This document shows positions 12,649 through 25,225 of a DNA stretch of 64,000 nucleotides, in pieces (within the stretch, counting starts at the first letter, position 1; each line of letters begins with the position of its first letter). A program made the position numbers and the translations under genes. The notes under the pieces are model-generated. The model saw nothing but the letters and a program-made list of their open reading frames with translations, had not been told where the DNA came from and searched no databases. This stretch comes from Stratiolaelaps scimitus. Lineage: Eukaryota > Arthropoda > Arachnida > Mesostigmata > Laelapidae. The stretch covers positions 4,526,001 through 4,590,000 of the forward strand of contig JABWDB010000016.1 of assembly GCA_019614645.1 (NCBI GenBank), in the 5' to 3' direction.

Positions 12649-15600
12649 TAGCTAACAGAAAGCCAACATCATCAGCAGGTAGAATCATCGTCGTACCTGT
12701 GTATGAAATGAATTGTATTATATTTCATTAATATCTTGCTAATGTGTGATTGTTACTATGATTATGACTTCGTTCGTTATCATCATCGCCGAATGAGATC
12801 AGCAATTATCGTCAGTTAACGAACGCGCTGTCGAGAGCGATATAGACAATAAAGAACAATCACTACCGAAGACTGTGACCTGGGGACTGTCAGAGATTGG
12901 GATTAATATTGTTATAATCAAATTTCCTGCAAGTTTGTCCTCTCGAGCGAACGGTACGCGAACACCTAAGATGTAATTATACGTTAGTATTGGGTTCGGT
13001 GGAAATTTGCCAAAGGACTATAAGCAACGACCACCCAAAGAGCAACGTTTTCTAGTGTTGTACCGGTGGCAATTAACGCGACCTATCTCAGCGGGACATT
13101 CATCTGATAGGGCTGAGGCCGACGAATCACATGAGATTGTATTTACTCATCATTATGACGCACTCATTAACGATGAGCAGCAAAGAGCTGATGTCTTTTT
13201 TGTTACTAATCACAAGTCTTGCTTGTTAATTGCCCAAATAACTAGCATGATTGGTTTGTATGAAACACATAATATAGGTGCTTAGGGTCGTTAAGCAGCG
13301 CAAAGACAAGCAAATGTCGTGCAAGGCCTTTGTAGTTTTTTTGTAGTTGTTGTGAGAGAGATATTGCGCACTTGTGTTCATTCAAGCCGGCAGGGTTCGA
13401 ACATTTCGGATACTGACAAATGCCGAATCCCTCATCTTTAGCATGATGTACCACTGTAATTGCATGGAAGCTGTCATGCAAAATGCTCTTATATAACGGA
13501 CGAAGGTGTGAAGTTTCAAGGAAACCCATAACCCTTGCAGACGTAATTATCGATCGACGTTATCGATTTTTGCAGCCCGATTTTGAGGAAATTGGCCCGC
13601 TACGAAATACGATTCACATGGGCTTACTGGCTTCACTATACAGCCTTAGATAATGACATGATGAGAAGCTCTCTTTCTCGCTCGCTCTCTCTCTCTCTCT
13701 TTCTCTCAAAACATTTGCAATGTAGACGAGTAGAACAGAGTGAAGAACATATCTGTATATAATAGCTTATATCAGACTATCATTAGCTTAGTGGCACGAA
13801 GCACCTACCTGTTGCTCACACGAGTCTGAGACGACCGCAGCACATCCCCTAAGTGTAGACGTGTGCGCAAACGTGTGTGCTGAAAACGAAGTCCCAGTCG
13901 TTGGAGAGAACAGCAACTTTTTCACCTGAGTGTAACTTTAAAGTCTGCCGCTTGTGTAACTCTCTGCCAATTGATGATGTCAACTGATTGCAAGCCACCA
14001 TCAGGCGGACGATTATTCGCTATCGGAGATTCGTGTCCTCATCACACACTTCGAAACACCACATACAATAGCGTACACAGACACACTAAATGGCATTGGC
14101 TGTTGCTGTTGTTTCCGCCTCAGTCGAGGTCACTGAGTTCGTCAGACCTCGCTGAGCCAGTCCGCTGATCTTCTTTCTCGATTAAATGCCGCGACAGCAG
14201 CAGCAGTAGCCTCCGCGAACGAAATACCGAGTAACTACAGGTGGACACGACGATGACAGTCGTGCTCCGCCGTTTGATTAACCACGACGACCGCCACTAC
14301 TGTCACTCGCACTGTCAACACCACCGAAACCTCGATCGAGTGTCCTTTTCGTTGTCACGAACAGTGACAATCGTAACGAGAGAGCGCAAAACGGAACGTC
14401 CTTGTACTCGTCTTGTCCTTCAAGCTCCTCTGTGGCTCGGCCTTTCTCCTACTTCTGGACCAACTCCGGAGGATGTCGACGAGCACTTGCGCGTCTTCGC
14501 TCTTTACGGTATAGAGTCCACCACCACCAGCACCACTGACACTACTACAGCAGTCACCCGCTATTGTCGAGGGTGTCCGACCACAGCTGGCCTCCACTGG
14601 CGCCGTCTCCAGGACCACCAGACGACGACAACGACGACTCGGCGATTGCTCGACTGAGCTGCGTGCTGTCTGTCACACGCACCGTACACTCACTTCACGC
14701 CTGTGCCCGCTCTCTCCTGGCAATCGGCCAGTCAGTCAATCAGTCAGTGTTCATGCAGCCACTTGCTTGCTTGCCCCGCTGACTGTCGTTGCAAGTATCG
14801 CAGTGGTTGTCGTCGTGACAGACGGCTGGCTCAATTTGCTACACCCCACAGCATCCGCTCCAGCACTCGCTGGTCGATGTGGTCTGGCTCGTGCTAGTGA
14901 CCAGTGGCCGATTCAGGGGCCTGCTTGATTGTCAGCAGGCACAACACCATCCACAGCAGCGGCAGCAGCAGTTGGTCGCTCAGTACCTACTCAAGCAGCG
15001 GCGGCCACAGCAGCAGTATTAACTGCAGACGGAAGTCTGTCCCGCAGCACGTATCCACAGCCGATCGGTGGGACGGTTGGTTGATCGTCGTCGTCGTTGT
15101 CGTCTTGTTCGTTTCGCCGCAGCCAACTGCATCGGCGGGGAGCAACAAGCGCCAGCCGTAGCACACGCTCGAGCACAACAAGCACACCCAGGGATGACGC
15201 GGGGAGGGAGCAGCGTTCGACAACGCGATGGCAAATACACACACTATATCAGGATCAGCAGCGGCTCAAGCACGTCACCAGAAACGGGGACAGCGCCACC
15301 TGACGGCAACAGTGAGCGTTGCGGGGCCGCTGGCGATTGCCTACAACAAGCATCACTAAGAACACTTAGGAACGTCCGTCTCGTGTCTCGTTTGCGTTGT
15401 GCAGGCGGCAAGGGAGGGCAGAGGCGTCCTCCGAGGACGATGCTCTCGTGCTGGTGAAGTGCTGATATGTGCTGCTAAGTCAGCTAAGAGAGGGAATCTT
15501 GAGCGGGCGCGGGTCATCGTCACTAAGATTTGCTCGGTTTTCGCTAGGACTTGAGAAGACCCTGATGACTCTTGGGAAATTCGACATTGGAGACATCTGA

Positions 15601-17370
15601 CGATGGCAGACTGATCGCCGGGTGGTGCTCCAAGCGTAGATGCTCATACGAGACAATAAAGGAGATTCGCTGGTAGAACAGTATGTTACGAAGTCGTCGA
15701 GTCCGCGCACCAACTTACGCTGACTGGATGCGTAAGTAGTCAGCCACAGGCTTGCAATTGGTTGCGTGGCATTGTTGAACTTCGACAATTATATATTAAT
15801 TATCTGTAGATGGCGACGACGTATTGAAAGGTCTATTTTTTGCATTTCAATCATTAGATGATCATTAGATGACACTGCGCCACAGTGAGAGCCATTCTGG
15901 TAAGGAACTATCCCGTTCCTTATCTAAATGAAGCGACACTCTCTGTTAATCACGTGCGCTATTACGTAACCATTGACGTCGGGGTTAAACACTCCTTGAG
16001 GATACGTCAGAACAAAGACAGCTATAAAATTTCCGGGTTAGTCACTTATGTTGAAACAAGGAAAAGTTTCATTATCATAAAGTGACTGTCGAAGAGGAAA
16101 ACCCTTAATCAACGGAACCGGCTCTAGACGCTCGGAACTTACGGACGCAGACACATAAGAGTGTCTAGGATTTGAGGTAGCGCAAACCAGCCGGGGAGCA
16201 GGAGCACAAAAGTAATCTCATGCAAGAAGAGTATTCAGACCAGTAGCATTTACGTGCTCGTCAAATCCGATGGCTGGTTGTCACGCGAGATCAGAGAGAT
16301 CAGTGGTCGTGTCCAGATTACTCGATCATAACATTCGCTTTGTCGTTTGATAGTTAATTGTTTTGGAACGAAGCAGAAAAGCAGCGTAGCCATCCATTAC
16401 ATTATATTCGAGGCAGCTACGGAAGCTTATCTCTGGAATACTTGCTTGTGAATACACCATCCTAAGGCTGTCGTATTTTCAGACGAGCAACTAAATCATG
16501 GCAGGGCTTGAATCAGGGCGCTGATTCAGTGACTCCTCGTCGACAGCGAAGTCGTGGGATCTCTCAATGTCTGTTTGGATGATTTTCGCAAAAATCAAAT
16601 TGCAAAGGTCCCCTCCTCACACCTTAGACAAATTGCATAAGTCCCCTAACAAATAGCGCTAGGTGTAATTGGCTTCGTGAACTACCCGATTCGAATTTAT
16701 AGCGCTCTCCAGCTAAAATTGTCCTGTTTTAACACGGCGCACTTTCTGGCCTCTCTTGTACCCCTTATACAGGGTGATCATCTGTCAGTCGCTGCTCAGT
16801 TATTAATGAGAAGTGGATTAATACTAACTAGAGAATGAATTCATAGTGACTGCAAACCCACTGTTGCTCAAGTAAACCACTTGTAATTATCTTGTGCAAT
16901 ATAGACTTTGTTATATGTTTGGAAGGGTGTGCCAATACAAATATGTATTCGAAATCGTTTCGTCGTGTTTGGAAGGTATATCACCTCGAAGAACCTTGTG
17001 AAATACTTTGGTGATCGCTCTTTTTATCTTATTTTTTAATACGAGAACTTAAGCGTTGTAATATTTCGCAGTTCCGTCAATAAAGAAATAATTGAATTGA
17101 ATTGAAGTGCATAGTAGTTTTATAATCAATCACCATGTGACACATGCACTAATTTCAATTACTGCTCATAAGTAGTCCAGGTAAATGCCGAAATATATTC
17201 AAACCTTGGCACAACAGGAGTCATTATATGTAGACAGAAGGTGGAGTGGTTCTCATATTACAAGCATTAAGGTTTCATTTGAGAGATTAATGGTTAATTA
17301 AAACTAGTCATTAGTGAAAGTCATAGTTCGGCGGAAGTAGATTGTGTTAACGATTGATACATGACATACA

Positions 17371-17414
17371 TTGGTGGCTTAAGGCAATGCCTTAGCATTG
17401 CCTTAAGCCACCAA
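17371..17414. repeat. Perfect 20-bp hairpin with 4-nt loop
   Basis: The left arm TTGGTGGCTTAAGGCAATGC (17371-17390) and the right arm (17395-17414) are exact reverse complements around a CTTA loop. It could be a foldback remnant or a transcribed small hairpin. Nothing adjacent decides this. Confidence 0.95.
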
Positions 17415-18440
17415 AGATCAAGGGCACAGCAACAGCCAGCCGAGTGGCGACAAGGTGCTACCGGGAAAGCATTTTAAAAACTTCTCCATCTGTCAGGTTA
17501 ACTCTCCGATACGTGGATTAGGTGATCTTAATATTGCCTTGGTCTTCTTAAACATACAATTGAAAAAGCGCACACTTATAGTAATTCAGCTATTTTTAAT
17601 TTGCCTGGATTGCTTTTCGTGGACAGGACTACCGCCACGATCTAGGATAGTTAAACAGCAACCTGGCAATAAAGGGGATGAATTTACATTAATACGTCTG
17701 CGAAACAACCAAAAGGTTGTTCCACGTTGGTCCACGCAGGCCAGACATACATGCCAATTAACGGGCTCTTCTCCAATAAAGGAAAAATGAAGTCACAACT
17801 AGAAACTTCACCTTCCAAAGAAATGTTACCTACGGCGGTATTCCCAAAGCAAATGAGCAAACGAGCTCTAATTCGACAAGTATCTATTGTACCATTCCAT
17901 GTATTATTGCCAATATCAGCAAATTCCTTAGTTACTTCGTCAAATTATCCTCAACAAAATTGCATGTTTCCAATTCTTCTTTTCAAAATATCACTGATTA
18001 TACCGCACAAATAAATGGGGTGATTTATTTTTGGATAATGTTTGATCTGTATTAATTCCCATAGAGTTCAGTTAAATCGATCGAGGATACCATGTTAAGG
18101 GTGGGTGGATGAGTTCCGTGTGGAAAGCTGTTGAGATTAGCGTATCAGTGATATTCATGCGCACTAAACGCAGTTTATTTAATAGCACGCACAGTTTTAG
18201 TTCCAAATATATTAATTTATTGTAATGTATTAAAAGTTGTAACTGTTTTTAACGAACGTGTTTATAAGCAAGCCACACCATAGGGATTTCCCTTCTTTTC
18301 TAATGCAAGTTGCCATAGCAGGTAATACTGCAAGTACATTTTGCCTTTGTCCATCTAATCGTTGTGGTAAAAATGATTGATTCTACACGTTCTCATTATG
18401 AAATGGCCTACCTTGCGTAGTTCCACATATCCCGAGACAC

Positions 18441-18445
18441 AAAAA
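18441..18445 (-). terminator. Pol III T-run terminator of tRNA-Leu
   Basis: Five T residues on the minus strand, six bases past the 3' end of the tRNA, as expected for RNA polymerase III termination. Confidence 0.75.
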
Positions 18446-18451
18446 TATAAT

Positions 18452-18535
18452 TGTCAGAAGTGGGATTCGAACCCACGCCCGGAGAACCGGACTGCGACCT
18501 GAACGCAGCGCCTTAGACCGCTCGGCCATCCTGAC
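18452..18535 (-). tRNA. tRNA-Leu(CAG)
   Basis: This is an 84-nt class II tRNA on the minus strand. The 7-bp acceptor stem pairs GTCAGGA with TTCTGAC with one G-U, followed by discriminator A. The D-arm region contains TGGCCGAGCGGTCTAAGGCG, and the anticodon stem-loop TGCGTTCAGGTCGCA places CAG at 18499-18501. The long variable arm and the T-arm GTGGGTTCGAATCCCAC are typical of leucine tRNAs. The internal A and B boxes are intact, there is no intron, and a T5 terminator follows. CCA is not encoded, as in eukaryotes. Confidence 0.97.
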
Positions 18536-20379
18536 CACACTAATCTCGCAGAGTGATATTGCTGTCTCGGGAAAAACGTTGTCAAGGAGAGTTTCACCTT
18601 ACAGAACATTCTGACTTCACAGCATGACATATCGAAGATGAATAGAAATAGACTGACTTGATCTTGGTTTCGGCCTATTGGCAGCCTTTCGACAGGTTCA
18701 TGAATGAGCTAACCATCGAGGAGTTGCTTCGGTAAAGCATGTCACGACAAAGCAGGGTCTCATTGAGCTCCCACCCTGTCGAGTGATTCAAACTAACCAG
18801 CAGCTTTTGAGCGCGGTTTGGCATCAACTGTTATTGTGTTTTTGCTCCTAACCCCACATTTCCCGTCTCGCCTGATCGTTGTACTCTGGGGGCGATCTGC
18901 CCCAGAGTCTGCCTTGTCCCGTCTCGGTTTATCTCTGCTATTGTTCTAGCCGAACTCGCTCAGAATGAAATACAACACAAATCATTTGCTTACATCACAT
19001 CTCATTTGTAAGATTTATTATTACGTGACTTCTCAGTTGAAATGTCGAAAGTGATCCCCGACACGCGGGCGACTTCTTCATCGATTTCTCTTCTCTAGGG
19101 ACATGACAGGTTTGATTGAGTTGTATCTGTTTTGTTTAAGCTTGGCGCATCGTTGAACATTAGTGCATTGTTTATTGGACACATTGACCGACAGGCATGC
19201 TACATGTCTGCTTGTTCTCTTTGCCTCTCGCCGTCTCAATTTCTATTGCGGTTTTGACTAATACCAGGGTTGCCACGACGTTCAGCCGACTTGAGGACTC
19301 GGCATTCGACTAGATGCATTAGTATCAGTTTTGGTCCGTTGCCCATTCCATGGTCAAGTGTCTCATTGTCTCATTGACGTCACCCAACCGTTAGTTAGTT
19401 AGTTAGTTAGTTGTCGTAATGGGTATCACCCACCGTAGCAATATAGAGATACGAACAATCCTTAGATAATCGTGCCATCTCACACGAGGTGAGGCCCAGA
19501 GCAATATCAGTCCGTAACCTTTCATCGGGTGACTCCCCAGGATCCCGTCACCACTCCGTCATTCGTTCAGTGAAAACAACCTTCGACCCCCCAAGGGCTA
19601 TGGCTGCGTGCACATAGTCATACGGATGGCAAAAGTTGACGATACTCTTTCTTTAGGCGAAATTTTATTAGTTATGATTATTCATAATAATAATAGTAAT
19701 AATAAACAGAACGAGATCTATCAAGTGCGGTGTGTCCGATCCAGATTGGTTGTGCCCGACCCATGGTTCGTCTGGGCGTTTTACCCAGGATGCGGTCACT
19801 GGTCTTCGTGCGAGCCACCAGCGAGGAATAGACACATTCGACGGTTCAGCTCAACCAGGGTGAACAAATCCTTGGGGGACATCCGTCCAGAATCCAGCTG
19901 AAAGGAAAATTGAACACCAATGAAGATAAAAATGAAAAGCTGTCCATTGCTGTTGGGTCCAAACAGTAAAGTCATGTCGTTCGAGGATTATATAAGAAAT
20001 ACAAAGTCAAACACGTATGTGGCTGGCAAGGCTTATCGGGTGTTTGTCAATATTTGAATCCAGCGAAATGTCGAGTTAGTTAATAGTTCAACGGCGACTC
20101 AAGATAGTATATCAACTCATGGAGTTCAAAGATTCTATCGGCTTGTTATATGCAAGTTTTTCCAAGTCCTTTCTTTAAGTGTAGAACTCTCAACCGCATT
20201 CTACAACGTTGGAACTATTTATAAAGGTTTGTTTGAGTTTTTTCTCAAAGACAAAAGAACTTATGATGATCAGTCAGTTTAAGTTTAAACGAACTGTTTC
20301 GGGTCGTCGTTCCAACTGGTACCACAGAAGGAGAGAATCCTTTGCCTGTGCCCCACTAGTCCGGTAATGCATTACACAT
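18536..20379. other. Intergenic stretch between tRNA-Leu and corazonin
   Basis: I see no gene. It includes a short (TTAG)n tract near 19391-19410 and AT-rich sequence. The 3' untranslated region of the corazonin transcript should lie at its right side. An AATAAA on the minus strand near 19664-19669 is a distant candidate polyadenylation signal. Confidence 0.45.
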
Positions 20380-20577
20380 CTAAGGATCCAGCTGAACAAA
20401 GCGAAAATACCATGCGGGCCAGGAGTCATAAAGTGGGTAGTGGTGAATTTTGTTGGCACGTTTTGGCGTGCGTTTACTCGCCAAGCCGGTTATTGCAGCC
20501 TCTTCTGTGAGAGACCACTTATATTGCAGATAAGATCTGAGAGCAGTATCGAGTTCATTGGAGAGCTTCAACGGCGA
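20380..20577 (-). CDS. Crz: Corazonin precursor, exon 2 (C-terminal part)
   Basis: After an acceptor (CCTCACACAG, AG at 20579-20578) the frame is open in phase 0 for 65 codons to a TAG, matching the phase-0 end of exon 1 across an intron of 1,036 nt. The peptide starts SPLKLSNELDTALRSYL and has a dibasic cluster (SKRTPKR) before an aromatic C-terminus (PAWYFRFVQLDP). It would be the corazonin-precursor-related peptide, which is poorly conserved between animals, so homology cannot confirm it. The joined precursor would be 109 residues, similar to known corazonin precursors (roughly 100-150). A further 3' exon is not excluded. Confidence 0.6.
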   Translation of the reverse strand, partial: SPLKLSNELDTALRSYLQYKWSLTEEAAITGLASKRTPKRANKIHHYPLYDSWPAWYFRFVQLDP

Positions 20578-21613
20578 CTGTGTGAGGTCATTCGATAGAG
20601 GTTGTGTGTAAACACCACCTACTTGGTGGGTTCTCTTACTTCAGGCGAACTTGAAGATAGTAAACTGTGGATAGCTGCGCCGTGCACAAGCAAGTGATTA
20701 TCAATTAATGAGATAGGAGAATTAATATATAATAATCGTTGGTTCACTTTGGTAAGTTTTCAGCAAAAAAAAACCGCAAATAAACCGATGCCATTCCACC
20801 ACACAATTTCCGAATCACGTTATTATTTGGGTGGTTATATGTATGAGCTATTCTGATCCTTTCTCCCGCAAACTCTCGCGTACGTATATACGAAAAAGGT
20901 TCAAAATTGGCATCTTTCTTTTTGGAGAGAAAAACTGTTGACTTCTAATGGGCTTTTGGCTCGGAACACAGCTCCGAGGTCGGAGTGTCAAATATTTAGT
21001 TACAATAGAGCCAGGAATGAAGAAATTACCAGAAGGGAATATCTTAAAGGAAGCTGTAACTGCAACTTTTGGAAACTTCTCAATGTTCGAAGATTACTCG
21101 TGATTACGCCGGAGTTTTCCAAATTTACTATCACAACTACAAGCGTAAGATATGCTAGCGATGGACACATTACAATGAGACTGGAATATATAATATTATG
21201 GCGAAGAGGCATCGAATACAAGGCGGAAGGCCTTCTTCGTAATGCCATAGGGAAACTTCTTCTTGTTGATGGCTTGCAGTTACATTCAGATACGCATACT
21301 AATAGTCCCTCAATGTGTTTGTAGGACAAAATATTTTTAGTCAGGTAACTTCATATGCAACTTTGGGTAGGAAGGTAAACTTATGGGTTAAAATACACCG
21401 GATCGAATCACAGTTCTGCAGAACCACTGTTCTAACCATGATCTTAGGTTAGAGTTCATTCTCGCTGTACATGTATAGTGGGGTTCGACGGTCATACAAG
21501 TGGTTTGCAAGGACCATCAGCTCTTCAGCCTAGATTCAACAGGTGCACGAGTATAAGCATATGGAACGTATGTTTACAATGAAAAGGTCTGTACTATACA
21601 TAGATCCACTCAC

Positions 21614-21745
21614 CTTGCCGTCGACGTCAACCCCGCCGACGGCCCTCTTGCCGTTGGTCCAGCCTCGGCTGTACTGGAAGGTCTGTGCAGTGCACAAAGC
21701 CACCATGGCCACGAGGGCAAGCAGAATTGCGAGGCCGGACTTCAT
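21614..21745 (-). CDS. Crz: Corazonin neuropeptide precursor, exon 1
   Basis: The first coding exon encodes a 20-residue signal peptide (hydrophobic LAILLALVAMVAL, cleavage after CTA). It is followed at once by QTFQYSRGWTN and GKR, the Arg7-corazonin peptide with an amidation glycine and dibasic cleavage site. Mature corazonin is the N-terminally pyroglutamylated, C-terminally amidated undecapeptide secreted by neurosecretory cells, and acts through a GnRH-receptor-related GPCR in stress, metabolic and developmental responses of arthropods. The exon ends after codon 44 (GGVDVDGK) at a good donor, AAG|GTGAGT. Reading through the donor gives an unrelated cysteine-rich tail and stop, so splicing is required. 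The start ATG lies about 57 nt below a TATA/Inr promoter. Confidence 0.95.
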
Positions 21746-21802
21746 GACTGGATCTGGAGTGACTACTAGCCGACACGCTCTGCAAGGTGGTCAGGGGCAC
21801 AC

Positions 21803-21836
21803 TGAGTGTACGTTGGCCAGGCGTCGAGCTTTTATA
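21803..21836 (-). promoter_or_regulatory. Core promoter of the corazonin gene (TATA plus Inr)
   Basis: On the minus strand TATAAAAG spans 21836-21829, and an arthropod initiator TCAGT spans 21805-21801. The A of the initiator, the likely +1, lies 33 nt below the first T of the TATA box, the canonical spacing. The predicted 5' untranslated leader is about 57 nt and contains no ATG before the corazonin start. Confidence 0.8.
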
Positions 21837-21839
21837 CAC

Positions 21840-24059
21840 CCCCTTGGGAGAGGGCGAGCTAGACACCCGATAAACAGAAGAACGGGCTGCTTGCCTCGCC
21901 TGGGTCTATTTGCCCGTGACGTCACTGGGGTGTCCACCGAGCCCCCGGTGTATGCAAATGAGGTATCACACTATTTCAGGATGACAGCAAGAAAGCTAAA
22001 AGCAACAGACTCAAACGAAAACATATCTTCATTTGTATCAATGCCACTAATACGATGTACGATGAGAGTAAGAGAGAGAGAGAGAGAGAGAGCGAGCCAG
22101 ACGGGAGGGTATACTCAATGTCCCTGTTAGTGAAAGAATATCGGGCACACCCTTTGAATACGATTACGTAGGAGCTCACGTATGGTCGGATGATACGGTC
22201 TTAAAAACGGAGCAGGCTATGCTACAATTACCAATTTCTCGAAAATACCTTGTTTTACCATCATCACCTGCAGCACAGGTTCTCATAAGCAGTGAAAAAT
22301 GTGGACATTTCCACCTACCATATATATATATATATGACGCTCTATGCACGTCCAGTTCGGTGAAATCTATCATTGATTTGATTGCCATTGGCTGTCTGTG
22401 TTGTCATGTTCCCCGTCCATAGCAGCTTCGCCACTTTCCCGGATGTTATTAGGCCGAATTGTTCATCTCCTTTGGTTTTTGTTACCCTCTAGTTCCTTCG
22501 ATCGGCAGGACGATTCCTTCAACCGATCGAAGCAGAGGCGGCTGTCGAAGAGCAGCTGTCTCAGTTGCCACATCCGCCTACGTTAGCCGCAGACGTCGTG
22601 GCTCTCATTGCCAACTTTTGTTTTTAGCGAATTAACATAGAAACGAACAGTGTCTTCCTCCCTCGGGAGGGAGGCGAGCTCGGATACGAAGCCAGATTGG
22701 TCGCGGGGTTGAAGAAAATACGGGGGTTGTCGGCAAACGACAGCAGAGAATGCCGGTAGCCAAGTTCTGTATAGCGAACTCTCTGATATAGTTTGTTGGC
22801 ATCGGGAAAACACACACACACGCACCCACGCTCACATTGACCTAAGCACTACGACGCTAGCGTTACGCCAGTCCCACCAGGACGAAGAGAGTCGGCGACC
22901 GTAACAAATGCAATACACACGAATACGCTAATAGGCTGCCAGTCAAACTCAGATAATAGAGGATAATAACTAAATATAAATATATATATATATAAATGTA
23001 ATTAGCAGATTTGACATTGAGGCCCAGGCCGCGGTTTGGGAAAGGGAGACGAGAGTATTAATATGTCGACAGGCATCGTGGTAATGGGACAGACGAGGAT
23101 ATTTTTAGCCATAAGGTGGCGGGTTCAATGGCCACAGTTTTATTTTAGTTGTTTTAAAAATGAATCTGTTTGCATCCACATCGAGTTGCGTAAATACGCG
23201 AGCCTTTTCATTGTTCCGTACACGTCCCTGTGATTTATTGATGATGGCTGCGATTTGTCGGCATTTTGCCGTAAGCGAATGACGAATCTGACCTGTGTTC
23301 TAGGTTGTATGGACCCTGATGCATACGTCGTACTCTGAACAATCTCATTATTGTACTTTAGAATATATTCTATTTTAGTAAAAAGTCATTCCCTTTGTGA
23401 AAAAGGCACCTGTATGGTCGTTTCCCGTCGTTTGATCAGCGAATATGTCGGTTTCCATACTTATCCAGCCTTCGTTGAACTTCTTCTGTGCTATTCTATT
23501 GCCGTTGTGGGGTGGTACTTTCAAAAACGTGATTGAAATCCTCTAGGTAGTGCCTTAAACTGTTGGATAAATTCACTTATGACCAGAAACCTGCAGATAC
23601 TAGGTGCCGGTGGTCTCGTCAGACAACTACTCAGATGGATACATGCTTCAAAGGGTCTACATTCAGGTGATCCGAGATATTATGCATAGACAGATAAATG
23701 AAAATCATTAATTAAAATAATATTAATTAAACATGGATTAAATACAATTTGAATCTCAGTCCCTCATTGTTTTACTGTTTTGCTCTTAGGACCGAACTTG
23801 GGTCCTGCGGTCGCATGGTGGATGAAGGCGACACCGCCCGGCCAGACTGTACCAGCCGCCACCGGTAAGTGGACGAGATACGAACCGAATCGTGGAATAA
23901 AATAGCCTGAAGGGGACTATTCTCCCACGTGCCTACTCGGCTGTTTGGCATTGTTTCTGCAGAAAGTGAAAGTGGGTATTTGTGACAACGTCAAAATTGG
24001 GCATATATATATATATATATATAGTGTTGTTGAAAGTTGAACAAATAAATTCAATCATG
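21840..24059. other. Intergenic, upstream of corazonin
   Basis: Cis-regulatory sequence for corazonin would be expected in the first part, but I can name no specific site. It contains a GA microsatellite (about 22073-22093), a short AT tract near 22320-22336 and another near 22978-22995. Open frames here are short and show no family resemblance. Confidence 0.45.
24003..24023. repeat. (TA)n microsatellite
   Basis: Alternating AT run of about 21 nt, next to the diverged repeats that follow. Confidence 0.9.
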
Positions 24060-25225
24060 GTTTGTGGAGACATCACATGGGTTTTTTTTGTATTATGCAA
24101 AGTTGGAAAACCTCAATATGTTACAAGCATGTGTCTTTCAGAATAGGTGGGGACCTTTTGACCTCGATATCATTAGCCAATGTCTATGCGCACCCGATGA
24201 TCTCGAGTCCCATGCGAGGAGTCATTTTTTCGATCAAAATACAAAGCTGTCACTGAGAACACTAAAAGAATATATAGTCCCTCGGGGACGATAAATGCGT
24301 CCTGGTTGAAACGGCGGAAACGTCGCTTGTGCGATGCGAAACAAACAAATAGAACTAACACATATGAGTTAGAGCGGTGCTCGAAGACTGCGAGTTGGAT
24401 TCCAATAGACGACGGTTGCTTCTCCGTACGCCGAGGCTAAAACATTTTGTGATCTCCTAAACGGTATTTCCTAAAACATCTCCTAAACGGTAACGACCAT
24501 GACCCTGTTGGCGACGATGACAACGAGAAGTTCTTAATGATGTTACTCAGCATCACGCACCCCTTCCCCAACATATTCGATATAGTCTCCACGGTGCCAG
24601 GGGCGAAGCGTTTGACGGGGCTGTATGTGTTGAGAGGTTTCAGCTTTTGCAGGAAAATACTATAACGCGTGCAACTCTAACTAAAACGAGCGGCCAACGT
24701 TGGAGAACTCAGCTTTTCGAGATTGAGACAATACTTTGATCATCATTTGCGAAGACCTCACAAATGATCTTTTATACTATATAATACAGTCAAGCCCTCT
24801 ACTCTAGGCTTGCTTGTTAGCGTCCAAAAAACAGCTTGCTCAGTTCTTCAGATTAGTTGGTGGCTCATTTGAGCTCGATGTCATTATGCCAAGTGTTTCA
24901 TTTTTTTAAAGGTGAGCGTGCTGCCCTGGTGATATGCGTGACAAAACCATGGCCGGCCTTCCCCGTCGTCTCGAACCATTAACAATCTCATTAGCCAATT
25001 TTATGCACATCGCACCGTGTCAGAATCACCACGTGTCCACTGGGTTCATTGGCTTGTATGGAAATATCGTCGTTCTCGATCGTAGTTCTCCCCGTAATCT
25101 GTCACGACCTCCCGTCCCCCATAAGTGGAGTCGTTTTTTTTTCTATGATATATAAAGTTATGGTCGGTAAGTCCATCTATAGAGTTTCCAGGGACAATAA
25201 ACACGTCCATGTTGAAATGTCGATA
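24060..25225 (+). repeat. Old, diverged direct repeats (partial units)
   Basis: Three stretches share blocks in the same order: about 24140-24310, 24850-24905 and 24980-25225. Shared marks are CTCGATRTCATTA, ATTAGCCAAT..TATGC, a GGAGTC plus T-run block, and GGGACRATAAA followed by CGTCC and TTGAAA. By eye the identity is far below that of recent copies. One frame over the last block preserves a similar peptide in the first and third units (DNKHVHVE against DDKCVLVE), so they may derive from an old coding element. No terminal repeats are visible. Confidence 0.5.

Larger units (their letters stand above)
5612..18440. other. Long gene-poor stretch
   Basis: I see no supportable gene. Content includes a TA tract (7622-7655), an imperfect tandem repeat (10140-10245), a dispersed 39-nt repeat (11557-11595), a perfect palindrome (12625-12648), a CT tract (about 13671-13707), a GC-rich block with CAG/GTC repeats at 13970-15460 in which several frames are open, and a perfect hairpin (17371-17414). 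Open frames near 9.3-9.8, 17.5-18.0 and 10.7-11.2 kb match no family I know. Confidence 0.5.

Noticed and set aside
16771..16785. TACAGGGTGATC-like motif, also near 25870 reversed and 43454
   Set aside because: It resembles ends of small arthropod DNA transposons, but no second terminal repeat or target duplication could be found.
20938..21329. Both-strand open frames inside the corazonin intron
   Set aside because: The plus frame starts at TTG, no splice sites fit, and neither peptide has family features.
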